A stretch of 11,962 nucleotides of DNA from an uncultured Mycoplasmatota bacterium. Lineage in GTDB: Bacteria; Bacillota_I; Bacilli_A; RF39; UBA660. The position numbers and the translations under genes were made by a program. A model generated the notes under the pieces. That model did not search any database, had not been told where the DNA came from, and worked only from the letters and a program-made list of their open reading frames with translations. The stretch is taken from the NCBI GenBank assembly GCA_900554615.1, contig USIB01000040.1:1-11962 (forward strand), in the 5' to 3' direction. Positions 5,292 through 10,687 of the stretch are shown here, one piece after another (position 1 is the stretch's first letter; every line of letters begins with the position of its first letter).

Positions 5292-7001
5292 CTATCCAAC
5301 AATCCATGGATCATTCATCGTTCCCTTTCCCCCAGATATAGCATCAGATGAGAGAGAAACTACCGGACGGGCGCCACCAGGATTACTAACATCATCATCA
5401 CCAAGGCGACCATCACTACACACAATATCTACACCAGCAAAACCACCCGCGGCGGCAAAAGGGGTCATCGTCCAATACCAATCACCATTATATAAATAAA
5501 AGTCAGTATTTTTTATATAAAAATTATTTATAGGATCAATCGAAAAAGCTCCACCCATAATTACTTCATCTGAAGTAATTAATGCAATAGGATTAGTTAG
5601 TTTTGCATTACCTATACTATTATTAACTGTAAATCTATCATTCTTATTTGCACATTTTAATGAAGGTGTATGATCTATATAATTTCTTTTTAAATTAGAA
5701 TATGCAGTATTTTCTATTCCTTTTCCAGTACCTGTTAAAGTTATACCCATTAAACTATCTACTGGAGTTATACTCCTATCATTACAATATATTGTATCTT
5801 CAAGAGCATAAGCATAATCCTTTAAATTAGCATTATACCAGTTATCAATATAAGTTTTAATATTACTATCATTAATATTTGCATGTGCTTCTTCATAAGA
5901 AGTAGATCCACCAGTACAAGTAGTAATACCAGTACTATTATCAGTATTACAATTAGTTGGAGTTGTAAAATTACCATACATATATCCTACATATCCATTA
6001 TCTTGATAATTATCATTATAAGTTGAATCACCTATACTAGAATCTTGATTAGTATCTCCATTAGCATGGGCACTAGTACCTGCATATATCATTCTAATAG
6101 AGCCATCACCATTTATTCTAATTATTCTCCAATAAAAGTTAGCAAACTTAACATAGTTATTATCTACCGCTCCTCTAAAGTAATAACTAGTACCTAAATC
6201 ATCTTGAGTAGCATATATACCTTTAGTTCCATCACCTAGTCCAGTAGCTAGTTGATTTCCATTATTAAGATTTTCTTTAACCCCGTTATTACCACTTACT
6301 GTAGTAAAGTCTGGTGTTCCACTTGCAAGTGTTATTGTACTATTTAAACTATTTAAATAATTTAAAGTAATATCAGCATTTATTCTACCTTGAGTTGCAT
6401 CTGCACTTATATTACCCTGGAATGTTGCTGAAGTAACATCATTACCTGCTAGATTATTATCTACATATATTACTATTATATATTTATATAGTTCTGTATT
6501 AGATAATTGTTTTGTAAGTAATTTTAATGTACCACTAGTATCTATACTACCTTTCTTTTCTATATCAAATGATTGATTAAGCAAAGATGTAGTACTAATA
6601 CTAGAAGGTGTTGTTATAGTACTAGTATTTTTTAGTACTGCATACTTAAGAGCTCCTTTACTACTTCCAGTAGTAAAAGCATTAGATATATTTGTTATAT
6701 TTAGAAGGATATTACCATATCCTTCTATACTACAATTACTATTTATACCTATATTTACTCCAGATACTCCTACTCCTTCTTTAATAGTAAACTTACCATT
6801 ACTAATTAAATCTTCTTCATTTATTAATTTTAAACTTCCTGATATATTATTACCTTTAGCATAGTTAATAGTAAAACAATTAGTATTTATACCTAACTTA
6901 ATCATAGTACTATTCCAAGTTAATATAGCAAATGTTAATCCAGATGCTATCAGTAATAATATTATTACTCCTAGTATTATTAACTTATTTTTCTTTTCCA
7001 T
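5292..7001 (-). CDS. DGR target protein: membrane-anchored surface protein with C-terminal variable lectin-like domain
   Basis: A 569-residue protein diversified by the retroelement. Residues 1-6 are basic and about 7-28 form one hydrophobic helix (LIILGVIILLLIASGLTFAI), so it is probably a signal-anchored protein facing outward. Residues about 30-235 are Ser/Thr/Asn-rich and look like an exported beta-rich stalk. About 255-569 form a second domain with YYFRGAV, NFYWRIIRINGDGSIRMIY (289-307), and a C-terminal WYWTMTP (508-514) leading into the variable repeat, then GGARPVVSLSSD and a short DPWIV end. That layout resembles the C-type-lectin-fold domains used by known DGR targets; the fold is inferred. 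The VR covers residues 516-549. The start at 7001 has AAGGGAG ten bases upstream. The ligand is unknown. Confidence 0.88.
   Translation of the reverse strand: MEKKNKLIILGVIILLLIASGLTFAILTWNSTMIKLGINTNCFTINYAKGNNISGSLKLINEEDLISNGKFTIKEGVGVSGVNIGINSNCSIEGYGNILLNITNISNAFTTGSSKGALKYAVLKNTSTITTPSSISTTSLLNQSFDIEKKGSIDTSGTLKLLTKQLSNTELYKYIIVIYVDNNLAGNDVTSATFQGNISADATQGRINADITLNYLNSLNSTITLASGTPDFTTVSGNNGVKENLNNGNQLATGLGDGTKGIYATQDDLGTSYYFRGAVDNNYVKFANFYWRIIRINGDGSIRMIYAGTSAHANGDTNQDSSIGDSTYNDNYQDNGYVGYMYGNFTTPTNCNTDNSTGITTCTGGSTSYEEAHANINDSNIKTYIDNWYNANLKDYAYALEDTIYCNDRSITPVDSLMGITLTGTGKGIENTAYSNLKRNYIDHTPSLKCANKNDRFTVNNSIGNAKLTNPIALITSDEVIMGGAFSIDPINNFYIKNTDFYLYNGDWYWTMTPFAAAGGFAGVDIVCSDGRLGDDDVSNPGGARPVVSLSSDAISGGKGTMNDPWIVG
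5356..5456 (-). repeat. DGR variable repeat (VR), codons 516-549 of the target
   Basis: Gapless match to the TR with 18 differences, all at template adenines: 12 A-to-G, 4 A-to-T and 2 A-to-C on the sense strand. All fall at non-silent positions and change 13 residues: Asn521 to Phe, 523 to Gly, 526 to Ile, 528 to Cys, 529 to Ser, 532 to Arg, Asp534 to Gly, Asn535 and 537 to Asp, 539 to Ser, Thr541 to Pro, 542 to Gly and Ile548 to Val. The unchanged GC-rich block GGCGCCCGTCCGGTA at the sense 3' end is the likely initiation-of-homing segment. Confidence 0.97.
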
Positions 7002-7031
7002 AATTTTATATCTCCCTTCTTAAAATAATAA

Positions 7032-7076
7032 AAGACTATAAAACACTAGTATTACTACTAGTTATTTTATAGTCTT
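7032..7076 (-). terminator. Long hairpin between the leader ORF and the DGR target (possible attenuator)
   Basis: AAGACTATAAAA (7032-7043) pairs with TTTTATAGTCTT (7065-7076). The stem continues with ACTAGT/ACTAGT (7045-7050 with 7057-7062) after a small internal loop, leaving a six-base top loop. On the minus strand it is followed by TTTTATTATTTTA, as in an intrinsic terminator. The stop codon of the 53-codon ORF (7075-7077) overlaps the first arm, and the target ribosome site begins only 12-14 bases after the hairpin. Confidence 0.7.
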
Positions 7077-7236
7077 AATTTAATCTTATAAGTCTTTTAC
7101 TTACAAGGTTTAAGAATCCCCCCCCCCTAGGACATATTTCCGTTTGGGACATAGAAATCAAAAAATAATTATTACTTTTACCTACAATTTGTGAATTATT
7201 TAGTACTTTATAGTTGTGAATTATTTTAGACTTCAT
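7075..7236 (-). CDS. Small leader-like ORF (53 codons) with a ten-G tract
   Basis: Unrecognised 53-residue product, predicted to be basic at its C-terminus. The start at 7236 is chosen because AAGGAGG (7244-7250) lies seven bases upstream and a promoter lies just before it; a longer in-frame reading from 7341 would begin inside prmC and ahead of that promoter. The ORF contains ten consecutive G (7118-7127) encoding the glycines of PRGGG. With ten G the frame runs to a TAA that sits in the arm of the following hairpin. With nine or eleven G it would stop 33 or 20 bases before the hairpin. No signal peptide or known domain is seen. It may be a leader peptide controlling the DGR target, a phase-variable small protein, or a remnant. 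Confidence 0.55.
   Translation of the reverse strand: MKSKIIHNYKVLNNSQIVGKSNNYFLISMSQTEICPRGGGFLNLVSKRLIRLN
7118..7127 (-). repeat. Homopolymer tract of ten G (minus strand)
   Basis: Ten C on the plus strand, standing out sharply in a genome this AT-rich. Such tracts slip during replication and often underlie phase variation. Because it lies within the 53-codon ORF, each one-base change replaces the C-terminal 4-17 residues. Confidence 0.85.
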
Positions 7237-7243
7237 AATAGGA

Positions 7244-7250
7244 CCTCCTT
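7244..7250 (-). promoter_or_regulatory. Ribosome binding site of the leader ORF
   Basis: AAGGAGG on the minus strand, seven bases before the ATG at 7236. It is among the strongest ribosome sites in the window, which argues that this short ORF is really translated. Confidence 0.8.
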
Positions 7251-7266
7251 CATACTTTATAAATAA

Positions 7267-7295
7267 ATAATAACACAATTTTAAAGTAATTGCAA
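7267..7295 (-). promoter_or_regulatory. Promoter upstream of the leader ORF and DGR target
   Basis: Sigma-A type boxes on the minus strand: TTGCAA (7290-7295), a 17-base spacer, and TATTAT (7267-7272). Transcription would begin near 7260, directly after the prmC stop codon (7298-7300). The leader ORF and the target gene could thus be transcribed apart from prfA-prmC. Confidence 0.55.
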
Positions 7296-7297
7296 TA

Positions 7298-8023
7298 TTA
7301 TTTATCAATATTACTAATAAATATAAATCTATCTCTACCACTATAATCTTTTTCTAAAGATATATTAACATTATCAAAATATTTATTAATAATATTAAGA
7401 ATATCATTTCCTTGTTTATAACCTATTTCAAAGGCTATAAGAAACCTATCATTCAAGTACTTTCTACATTCTCTAAGTATTTTATTATAAAAATATAAAC
7501 CATTATCATCAGCATATAATGCCATATGTGGTTCATTATTATAAACAACATCCATAATATCTTCATCATAACTAATATATGGTGGATTACTAATAATAAC
7601 ATCATACTTATCATTAATATTAGAAAAAACATCACTCTCTATAAAATTAACATCAGTATTATTAATTTTATTATTTTCTCTAGCAACATCAAGAGCATCT
7701 TTAGATATATCAACAGCAGTTACCATACTATTATCTAATAATTTATTTAAAGTAATAGCAATACACCCACTACCAGTACCAATATCAAGTATTTTAATTT
7801 CATTATTAAAATACTTATTTATATATTTAATAGTTTTTTCTACTAATAATTCAGTCTCAAATCTAGGAATTAAAGTATCCTTAGTAACTTTAAAAATATT
7901 ACCATAAAAATCAACATTACCAACAATATATTGTACTGGTATACCACTTTCTAACTCCCAAATAGCAGTCTCTATATCTTTATCTTTTAAATATTTTTTT
8001 AAATATTCTATTTCTTTACTCAT
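7298..8023 (-). CDS. prmC: Peptide chain release factor N5-glutamine methyltransferase
   Basis: Methylates the Gln of the GGQ motif in release factors using S-adenosylmethionine, which raises translation termination efficiency. The 241 residues include the substrate-binding GIPVQYIVG (27-35), IPRFETELLVE (52-62), the S-adenosylmethionine loop ILDIGTGSGCIAI (78-90), the acidic VDIS strand end (104-107), and the catalytic NPPYI (146-150). The usual family length is about 280 residues. The missing part is in the N-terminal helical substrate domain, since the VQYI motif occurs some 30 residues earlier than normal. The start at 8023 has AAGG (8030-8033) six bases upstream, overlapping the prfA stop codon, and the intergenic gap is 8 nt. 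This is the classical prfA-prmC operon, with the enzyme beside its substrate. Confidence 0.95.
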   Translation of the reverse strand: MSKEIEYLKKYLKDKDIETAIWELESGIPVQYIVGNVDFYGNIFKVTKDTLIPRFETELLVEKTIKYINKYFNNEIKILDIGTGSGCIAITLNKLLDNSMVTAVDISKDALDVARENNKINNTDVNFIESDVFSNINDKYDVIISNPPYISYDEDIMDVVYNNEPHMALYADDNGLYFYNKILRECRKYLNDRFLIAFEIGYKQGNDILNIINKYFDNVNISLEKDYSGRDRFIFISNIDK

Positions 8024-8031
8024 AAAATACC

Positions 8032-9090
8032 TTAAATAGTTCCCTCTAATTTCTTCTTCTGGTCCTCATTAATTAAAGCCTCAATTAAATCTTCCATATC
8101 TCCATCCATAACTCTATCTAAATTCATTGAAGTATATCCAATTCTATGGTCTGTAATTCTATTCTGAGGATAATTATAAGTTCTTATCTTTTCACTTCTA
8201 TCTCCAGTACCAATTTTAACTTTTCTCTCTGCTGCCTCTTTTTCCTCTTGTTCTCTAAGTTTCATATCATAAAGTCTAGTTTTAAGTATCTTAAAAGCAA
8301 GTTCTTTATTCTTAATCTGACTTCTTTCAGTTTGTGAATAAACAATAATACCTGTAGGAATATGTGTAAGTCTAACAGCACTATCCGTAGTATTAACACC
8401 CTGTCCCCCACAGCCACTACTTCTTGTTATATCAATTCTAACTTCTGATTCATCAAGTTCAAAATCAAAATCCTCTGCTTCAGGCATAACAAGAACAGTA
8501 GCAGTACTAGTATGTACTCTACCCTGACTCTCAGTAGCAGGTACTCTTTGTACTCTATGAGCACCACTCTCATATTTTAATTTAGAATAAACTCCTTCAC
8601 CCTTAACCATAAACTCAATTTGTGAATACCCACCAGCAGTACCTTCTACTGCATTAAGTATTTCTATTTTCCATCCTTCATTAGAAGCATACTTACTATA
8701 CATATCAAATAGGTCACCAGCAAAAATATTAGCCTCATCTCCACCAGCAGCACCCCTAATTTCCACAATAACATTTTTTTCATTATTAGGATCATGTGGT
8801 ATAAGAAGTATCTCAAGTTCACCTTCTAATTTACTTTTCTTATCCTCAGCATTAGCAAGCTCCTCTTTAGCAAAACTAGCCATTTCCTTATCATCAAGCA
8901 TTAACTTTGCTTCTTCGATATCAGACAATACTATTTTGTATTCTTTATATACTTCTACTATCTTTTCCAAACTAGTTCTCTCTTTAGAAAGAACTGTCAT
9001 TTTTTTAATATCAGATATAATATCAGGACTAGATAGTTCCTCTCCTATCTCATTATATCTCTTTAATGTAGCCTCTAGTCTATCTATCAT
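8032..9090 (-). CDS. prfA: Peptide chain release factor 1
   Basis: Reads UAA and UAG stop codons and triggers peptide release on the ribosome. At 352 residues it is of normal length, with an N-terminal coiled-coil domain (1-100), [17 protein letters not shown] (111-127), the stop-codon tripeptide PAT in [14 protein letters not shown] (182-195) that marks RF1 rather than RF2, the GGQ peptidyl-hydrolysis motif at 228-230 in [19 protein letters not shown], and a helical C-terminus. The start at 9090 is preceded at seven bases by GAGGG (9098-9102). prmC follows 8 nt later. A candidate promoter lies at 9115-9143, just past the terminator of the upstream gene. Confidence 0.98.
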   Translation of the reverse strand: MIDRLEATLKRYNEIGEELSSPDIISDIKKMTVLSKERTSLEKIVEVYKEYKIVLSDIEEAKLMLDDKEMASFAKEELANAEDKKSKLEGELEILLIPHDPNNEKNVIVEIRGAAGGDEANIFAGDLFDMYSKYASNEGWKIEILNAVEGTAGGYSQIEFMVKGEGVYSKLKYESGAHRVQRVPATESQGRVHTSTATVLVMPEAEDFDFELDESEVRIDITRSSGCGGQGVNTTDSAVRLTHIPTGIIVYSQTERSQIKNKELAFKILKTRLYDMKLREQEEKEAAERKVKIGTGDRSEKIRTYNYPQNRITDHRIGYTSMNLDRVMDGDMEDLIEALINEDQKKKLEGTI

Positions 9091-9114
9091 AGATTATCCC
9101 TCATTTCCTTAAAT

Positions 9115-9143
9115 ATTATATAATAAAAAAAAGAAAAAGTAAA
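9115..9143 (-). promoter_or_regulatory. Candidate promoter of prfA-prmC
   Basis: On the minus strand TATAAT (9115-9120) follows TTTACT (9138-9143) with a 17-base spacer. The -35 box lies inside the stem of the preceding terminator. It is the only promoter-like pair between that terminator and prfA. The -10 box is perfect but the -35 box is weak. Confidence 0.4.
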
Positions 9144-9170
9144 TTAATAATACTAAATTAACTTACTTTT
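9123..9170 (-). terminator. Intrinsic terminator of the 147-residue protein gene
   Basis: A 14-bp stem on the minus strand (9157-9170 with 9135-9148, one G-T pair) has an eight-base loop and is followed by a T-rich tail (TTCTTTTTTTTATTA). The stop codon (9153-9155) lies in the loop. The T tail makes this one of the best terminators in the window. Confidence 0.8.
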
Positions 9171-9596
9171 AACTTTAGATTTTGATAAATGCATCTCTTC
9201 TAATTTCAAAACATAATCAAAATCCCTTTCTACACTAGTTCTAACATAATCAATATTAGTAACATTATCAGAAAGATTTTTCTCCAATAATAAATTATTA
9301 CTAATCATTCTATAATTTATTGCTTCTTCTAAAGAAGTAAAAACTATATCAACATAATTAGAATCTGAAGCAGTATCCCTATTAAACTGAGGAATAATAT
9401 CTTCTCTGCCATATTCATTCCAAGAATGAACAACCTCATATATTTTCCTAAAAGTTCCATCGCTATTATATCTTTTAATCTCTGAAATTAAATAAGAATT
9501 AACAACAGCATAACCTAAAGTCTTACCATAATTTCTCCATTCTGAAGACAAAATAGGTTTAATCGCATAAACCATTGGATAATCAACTTTTATCAT
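9153..9596 (-). CDS. Uncharacterised 147-residue protein
   Basis: I do not recognise this protein. The start at 9596 is chosen over the upstream in-frame ATG at 9647 because GGGAGG (9604-9609) sits seven bases before it, and because the -10 box at 9619-9624 places the RNA start downstream of 9647. The product is soluble in appearance, with no signal peptide or membrane helix. It begins MIKVDYPMVYAIKP and has an aromatic, probably beta-rich first half (YAVVNSYLISEIKRY, then FRKIYEVVHSWNEYGRED). An acidic middle follows (VDIVFTSLEEAINYRM), and a basic helical tail ends it (HLSKSKVKSKLI). It forms its own transcription unit with a promoter and a strong terminator, so it is probably expressed. 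Confidence 0.75.
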   Translation of the reverse strand: MIKVDYPMVYAIKPILSSEWRNYGKTLGYAVVNSYLISEIKRYNSDGTFRKIYEVVHSWNEYGREDIIPQFNRDTASDSNYVDIVFTSLEEAINYRMISNNLLLEKNLSDNVTNIDYVRTSVERDFDYVLKLEEMHLSKSKVKSKLI

Positions 9597-9603
9597 ATAC
9601 ATA

Positions 9604-9609
9604 CCTCCC
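9604..9609 (-). promoter_or_regulatory. Ribosome binding site deciding the start of the 147-residue protein
   Basis: GGGAGG on the minus strand, seven bases before the ATG at 9596. It lies about 3 bases from the predicted RNA start, giving an unusually short leader. Confidence 0.8.
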
Positions 9610-9618
9610 ATACAAAGA

Positions 9619-9647
9619 ATTATACAAAAATATTCATAATAAATCAA
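9619..9647 (-). promoter_or_regulatory. Promoter of the 147-residue protein gene
   Basis: TTGATT (9642-9647), a 17-base spacer and a perfect TATAAT (9619-9624) on the minus strand. The predicted start near 9612 leaves a leader of roughly 16 bases. An 18-bp sequence covering much of this promoter is duplicated at 9658-9675. Confidence 0.7.
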
Positions 9648-9675
9648 TTACTTTTAGAAAATATTCATAATAAAT
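9627..9675. repeat. Direct repeat of AAAATATTCATAATAAAT
   Basis: Two identical 18-bp copies at 9627-9644 and 9658-9675, 31 bp apart. The first overlaps the spacer and -35 region of the promoter for the 147-residue protein. The sites could bind a regulator about three helical turns apart, or be a small duplication. Confidence 0.6.
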
Positions 9676-9992
9676 TATATGTTTATTTCTCCAAAAATAT
9701 TGCCATATAAATAGAAATATTAATAATTTTATCAGAAGTAATACCAATATTTTTAAATAAAAATTTACCTCTCTTTTACATTTTCAAAGGAATATCGACT
9801 TCTTGATGACATTTTTTCAAAGGAATATTAACTGTTAAAGGATATTTTTTCAAAGGAATAATATTTTTACATACCACTAAACACTAACTCTAAAGTAAAA
9901 AGAATTAGTCATAATAAATTAATCCTTCTCATTTATATTAATCGACTCATTTATTTGCTCCATACCAACTTTTGATGTTTCTTTAATCTCCA
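9676..9992. other. Intergenic stretch with short repeats, no convincing gene
   Basis: AT-rich sequence with no ORF supported by a ribosome site and recognisable product. It holds the triple 33-bp-period repeat (9781-9860). Downstream of the truncated XRE gene on the minus strand is about 90 bases that stay open in another frame (reading EYSTIVEIKETSK and on to a stop near 9922). This could be the remains of a longer or different gene. Confidence 0.5.
9781..9861. repeat. Three copies of TTTTCAAAGGAATA at an exact 33-bp period
   Basis: Copies start at 9781, 9814 and 9847. The first two share a further T and are both followed 18 bases later by ATT before the next copy; the intervening bases differ. 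The period is a multiple of three, and on the minus strand one frame reads IPLKKYPLTVN, IPLKKCHQEVD, IPLKM, stop, so the repeat may be the remnant of an 11-residue protein repeat. No start codon with a ribosome site precedes it. Operator-like sites about three helical turns apart are the alternative. Confidence 0.7.
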
Positions 9993-10157
9993 CTATAGTA
10001 GAATATTCAAAAGGGATACATCAGGAAACCTTCTTCCATTTTCCCAATGAGAAATTGCTCTATCAGTAACATTTAGTTTATCCGCTAATTCCAGTTGTGT
10101 CATATTTTTTTCTTTACGAAGTTTTAATATAAATTTACCAATCTTTTCTTGATTCAC
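9993..10157 (-). pseudogene. Truncated XRE-family helix-turn-helix regulator
   Basis: The 54-codon reading starts with GTG at 10157 (AGGA eight bases upstream, in-frame TGA just before) and contains a complete Cro/CI-type helix-turn-helix. It reads KIGKFILKLRKEKNMTQLELADKL, then NVTDRAISHWENGRRFPDVSLLNIL, then TAG. The family normally continues from PDVSLL into another helix (often NILCKELNISINELL) and a variable C-terminal domain, so the protein is cut at about two-thirds of the DNA-binding domain. An open stretch in another frame follows directly (EYSTIVEIKE...), consistent with a frameshift or a deletion joining two genes. It might still make a minimal DNA-binding peptide, but a decayed gene is more likely. 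Confidence 0.65.
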
Positions 10158-10401
10158 ACTTCATTTCCTACTTCCATTATAATTATAATATAATTTTATT
10201 CAGTTGTATCCACACAAATAGTAGAATCATAAAATAATGTAATAAAAAGCAAAATATATAGAAATAACTTATATATAAAAAGTATGGTTGATACATTAGT
10301 TTAAGACTAAAAATTAGGCTTAAACTAACACTCTAAGACTTAAGTTTACTTAAGGCTTAAAGTGAAAAAAACAATTTTTAAAACTTTTTTCAATTTTATT
10401 A
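10158..10401. other. Intergenic region before tyrS, two hairpins, no gene
   Basis: No gene is seen. The first 50 bases are AT-rich and contain TATAAT-like sequence on the minus strand suitable for the truncated regulator, though without a convincing -35 box. Positions 10296-10359 hold two adjacent imperfect hairpins. Positions 10363-10396 hold A-runs and T-runs that could pair (TGAAAAAA with TTTTTTCA) just before the tyrS promoter. Confidence 0.5.
10296..10359. repeat. Two adjacent related hairpins upstream of the tyrS promoter
   Basis: First hairpin: TTAGTTTAAG (10296-10305) with CTTAAACTAA (10319-10328), then an A/G mismatch, then CTAA/TTAG around AAA. Second: TAAG (10334-10337), A/G mismatch, CTTAAG (10339-10344), loop TTTA, CTTAAG, CTTA (10356-10359). 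Both carry the same A-versus-G mismatch inside a TAAG/CTTA stem, so they look like variants of one element. Confidence 0.7.
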
Positions 10402-10430
10402 TTGACATTAATACCAAAATGTAATACAAT
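10402..10430 (+). promoter_or_regulatory. tyrS promoter
   Basis: Consensus TTGACA (10402-10407), a 17-base spacer and TACAAT (10425-10430). Transcription would start near 10437, giving a 5' leader of about 250 bases that holds the T-box. Confidence 0.85.
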
Positions 10431-10436
10431 TTAGAC

Positions 10437-10664
10437 ATATTTATTAAACAACGACAAATACTAAGTAGTTATTTCAAATAGTATTAAATAGAGAGTTAAT
10501 GTTAGGTGGAAATTAACAATACAGAAATAACGAATTACAATATTAAGAGTTTAATCGGTAAAAACCGTTATCATAATAAGACAATATTATTAATAAATAT
10601 ATAAAATATTGTAAATAAAGGTGGTACCACGAGTAATTTCGTCCTTTTGGTATCATCTTTTTTT
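10437..10664 (+). promoter_or_regulatory. T-box riboswitch (tyrosine) of tyrS
   Basis: The leader senses uncharged tRNA-Tyr and allows transcription only when charging is low. The distal stem I has the typical GAGAGTTAATG ... GGTGGAA ... ATTAAC pattern (stem GTTAAT 10495-10500 with ATTAAC 10512-10517). The T-box AAAGGTGGTACCACG lies at 10617-10631, and TGGT (10622-10625) can pair with the ACCA end of tRNA-Tyr. The antiterminator pairs AAAGG (10617-10621) with CCTTT (10643-10647). The competing terminator pairs GGTACCA (10623-10629) with TGGTATC (10648-10654) and ends in seven T (10658-10664). The TAC at 10536-10538 is the likely tyrosine specifier; a second TAC at 10520-10522 is less likely. 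Confidence 0.9.
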
Positions 10665-10687
10665 ATATAAAAAAGGAGAGGATAAAA

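Noticed and set aside
7237..7341. N-terminal extension of the small ORF up to 7341
   Set aside because: It would start inside prmC and upstream of the predicted promoter; the strong ribosome site points to 7236.
7526..7738. Open frame on the plus strand opposite prmC (with similar antisense frames at 8146-8337 and 11401-11790)
   Set aside because: Shadow of a well-supported gene, with biased composition and no ribosome site.
9781..9861. CRISPR array
   Set aside because: Only three repeats of about 15 bp with 18-bp intervals, far below normal repeat and spacer lengths, and no cas genes nearby.
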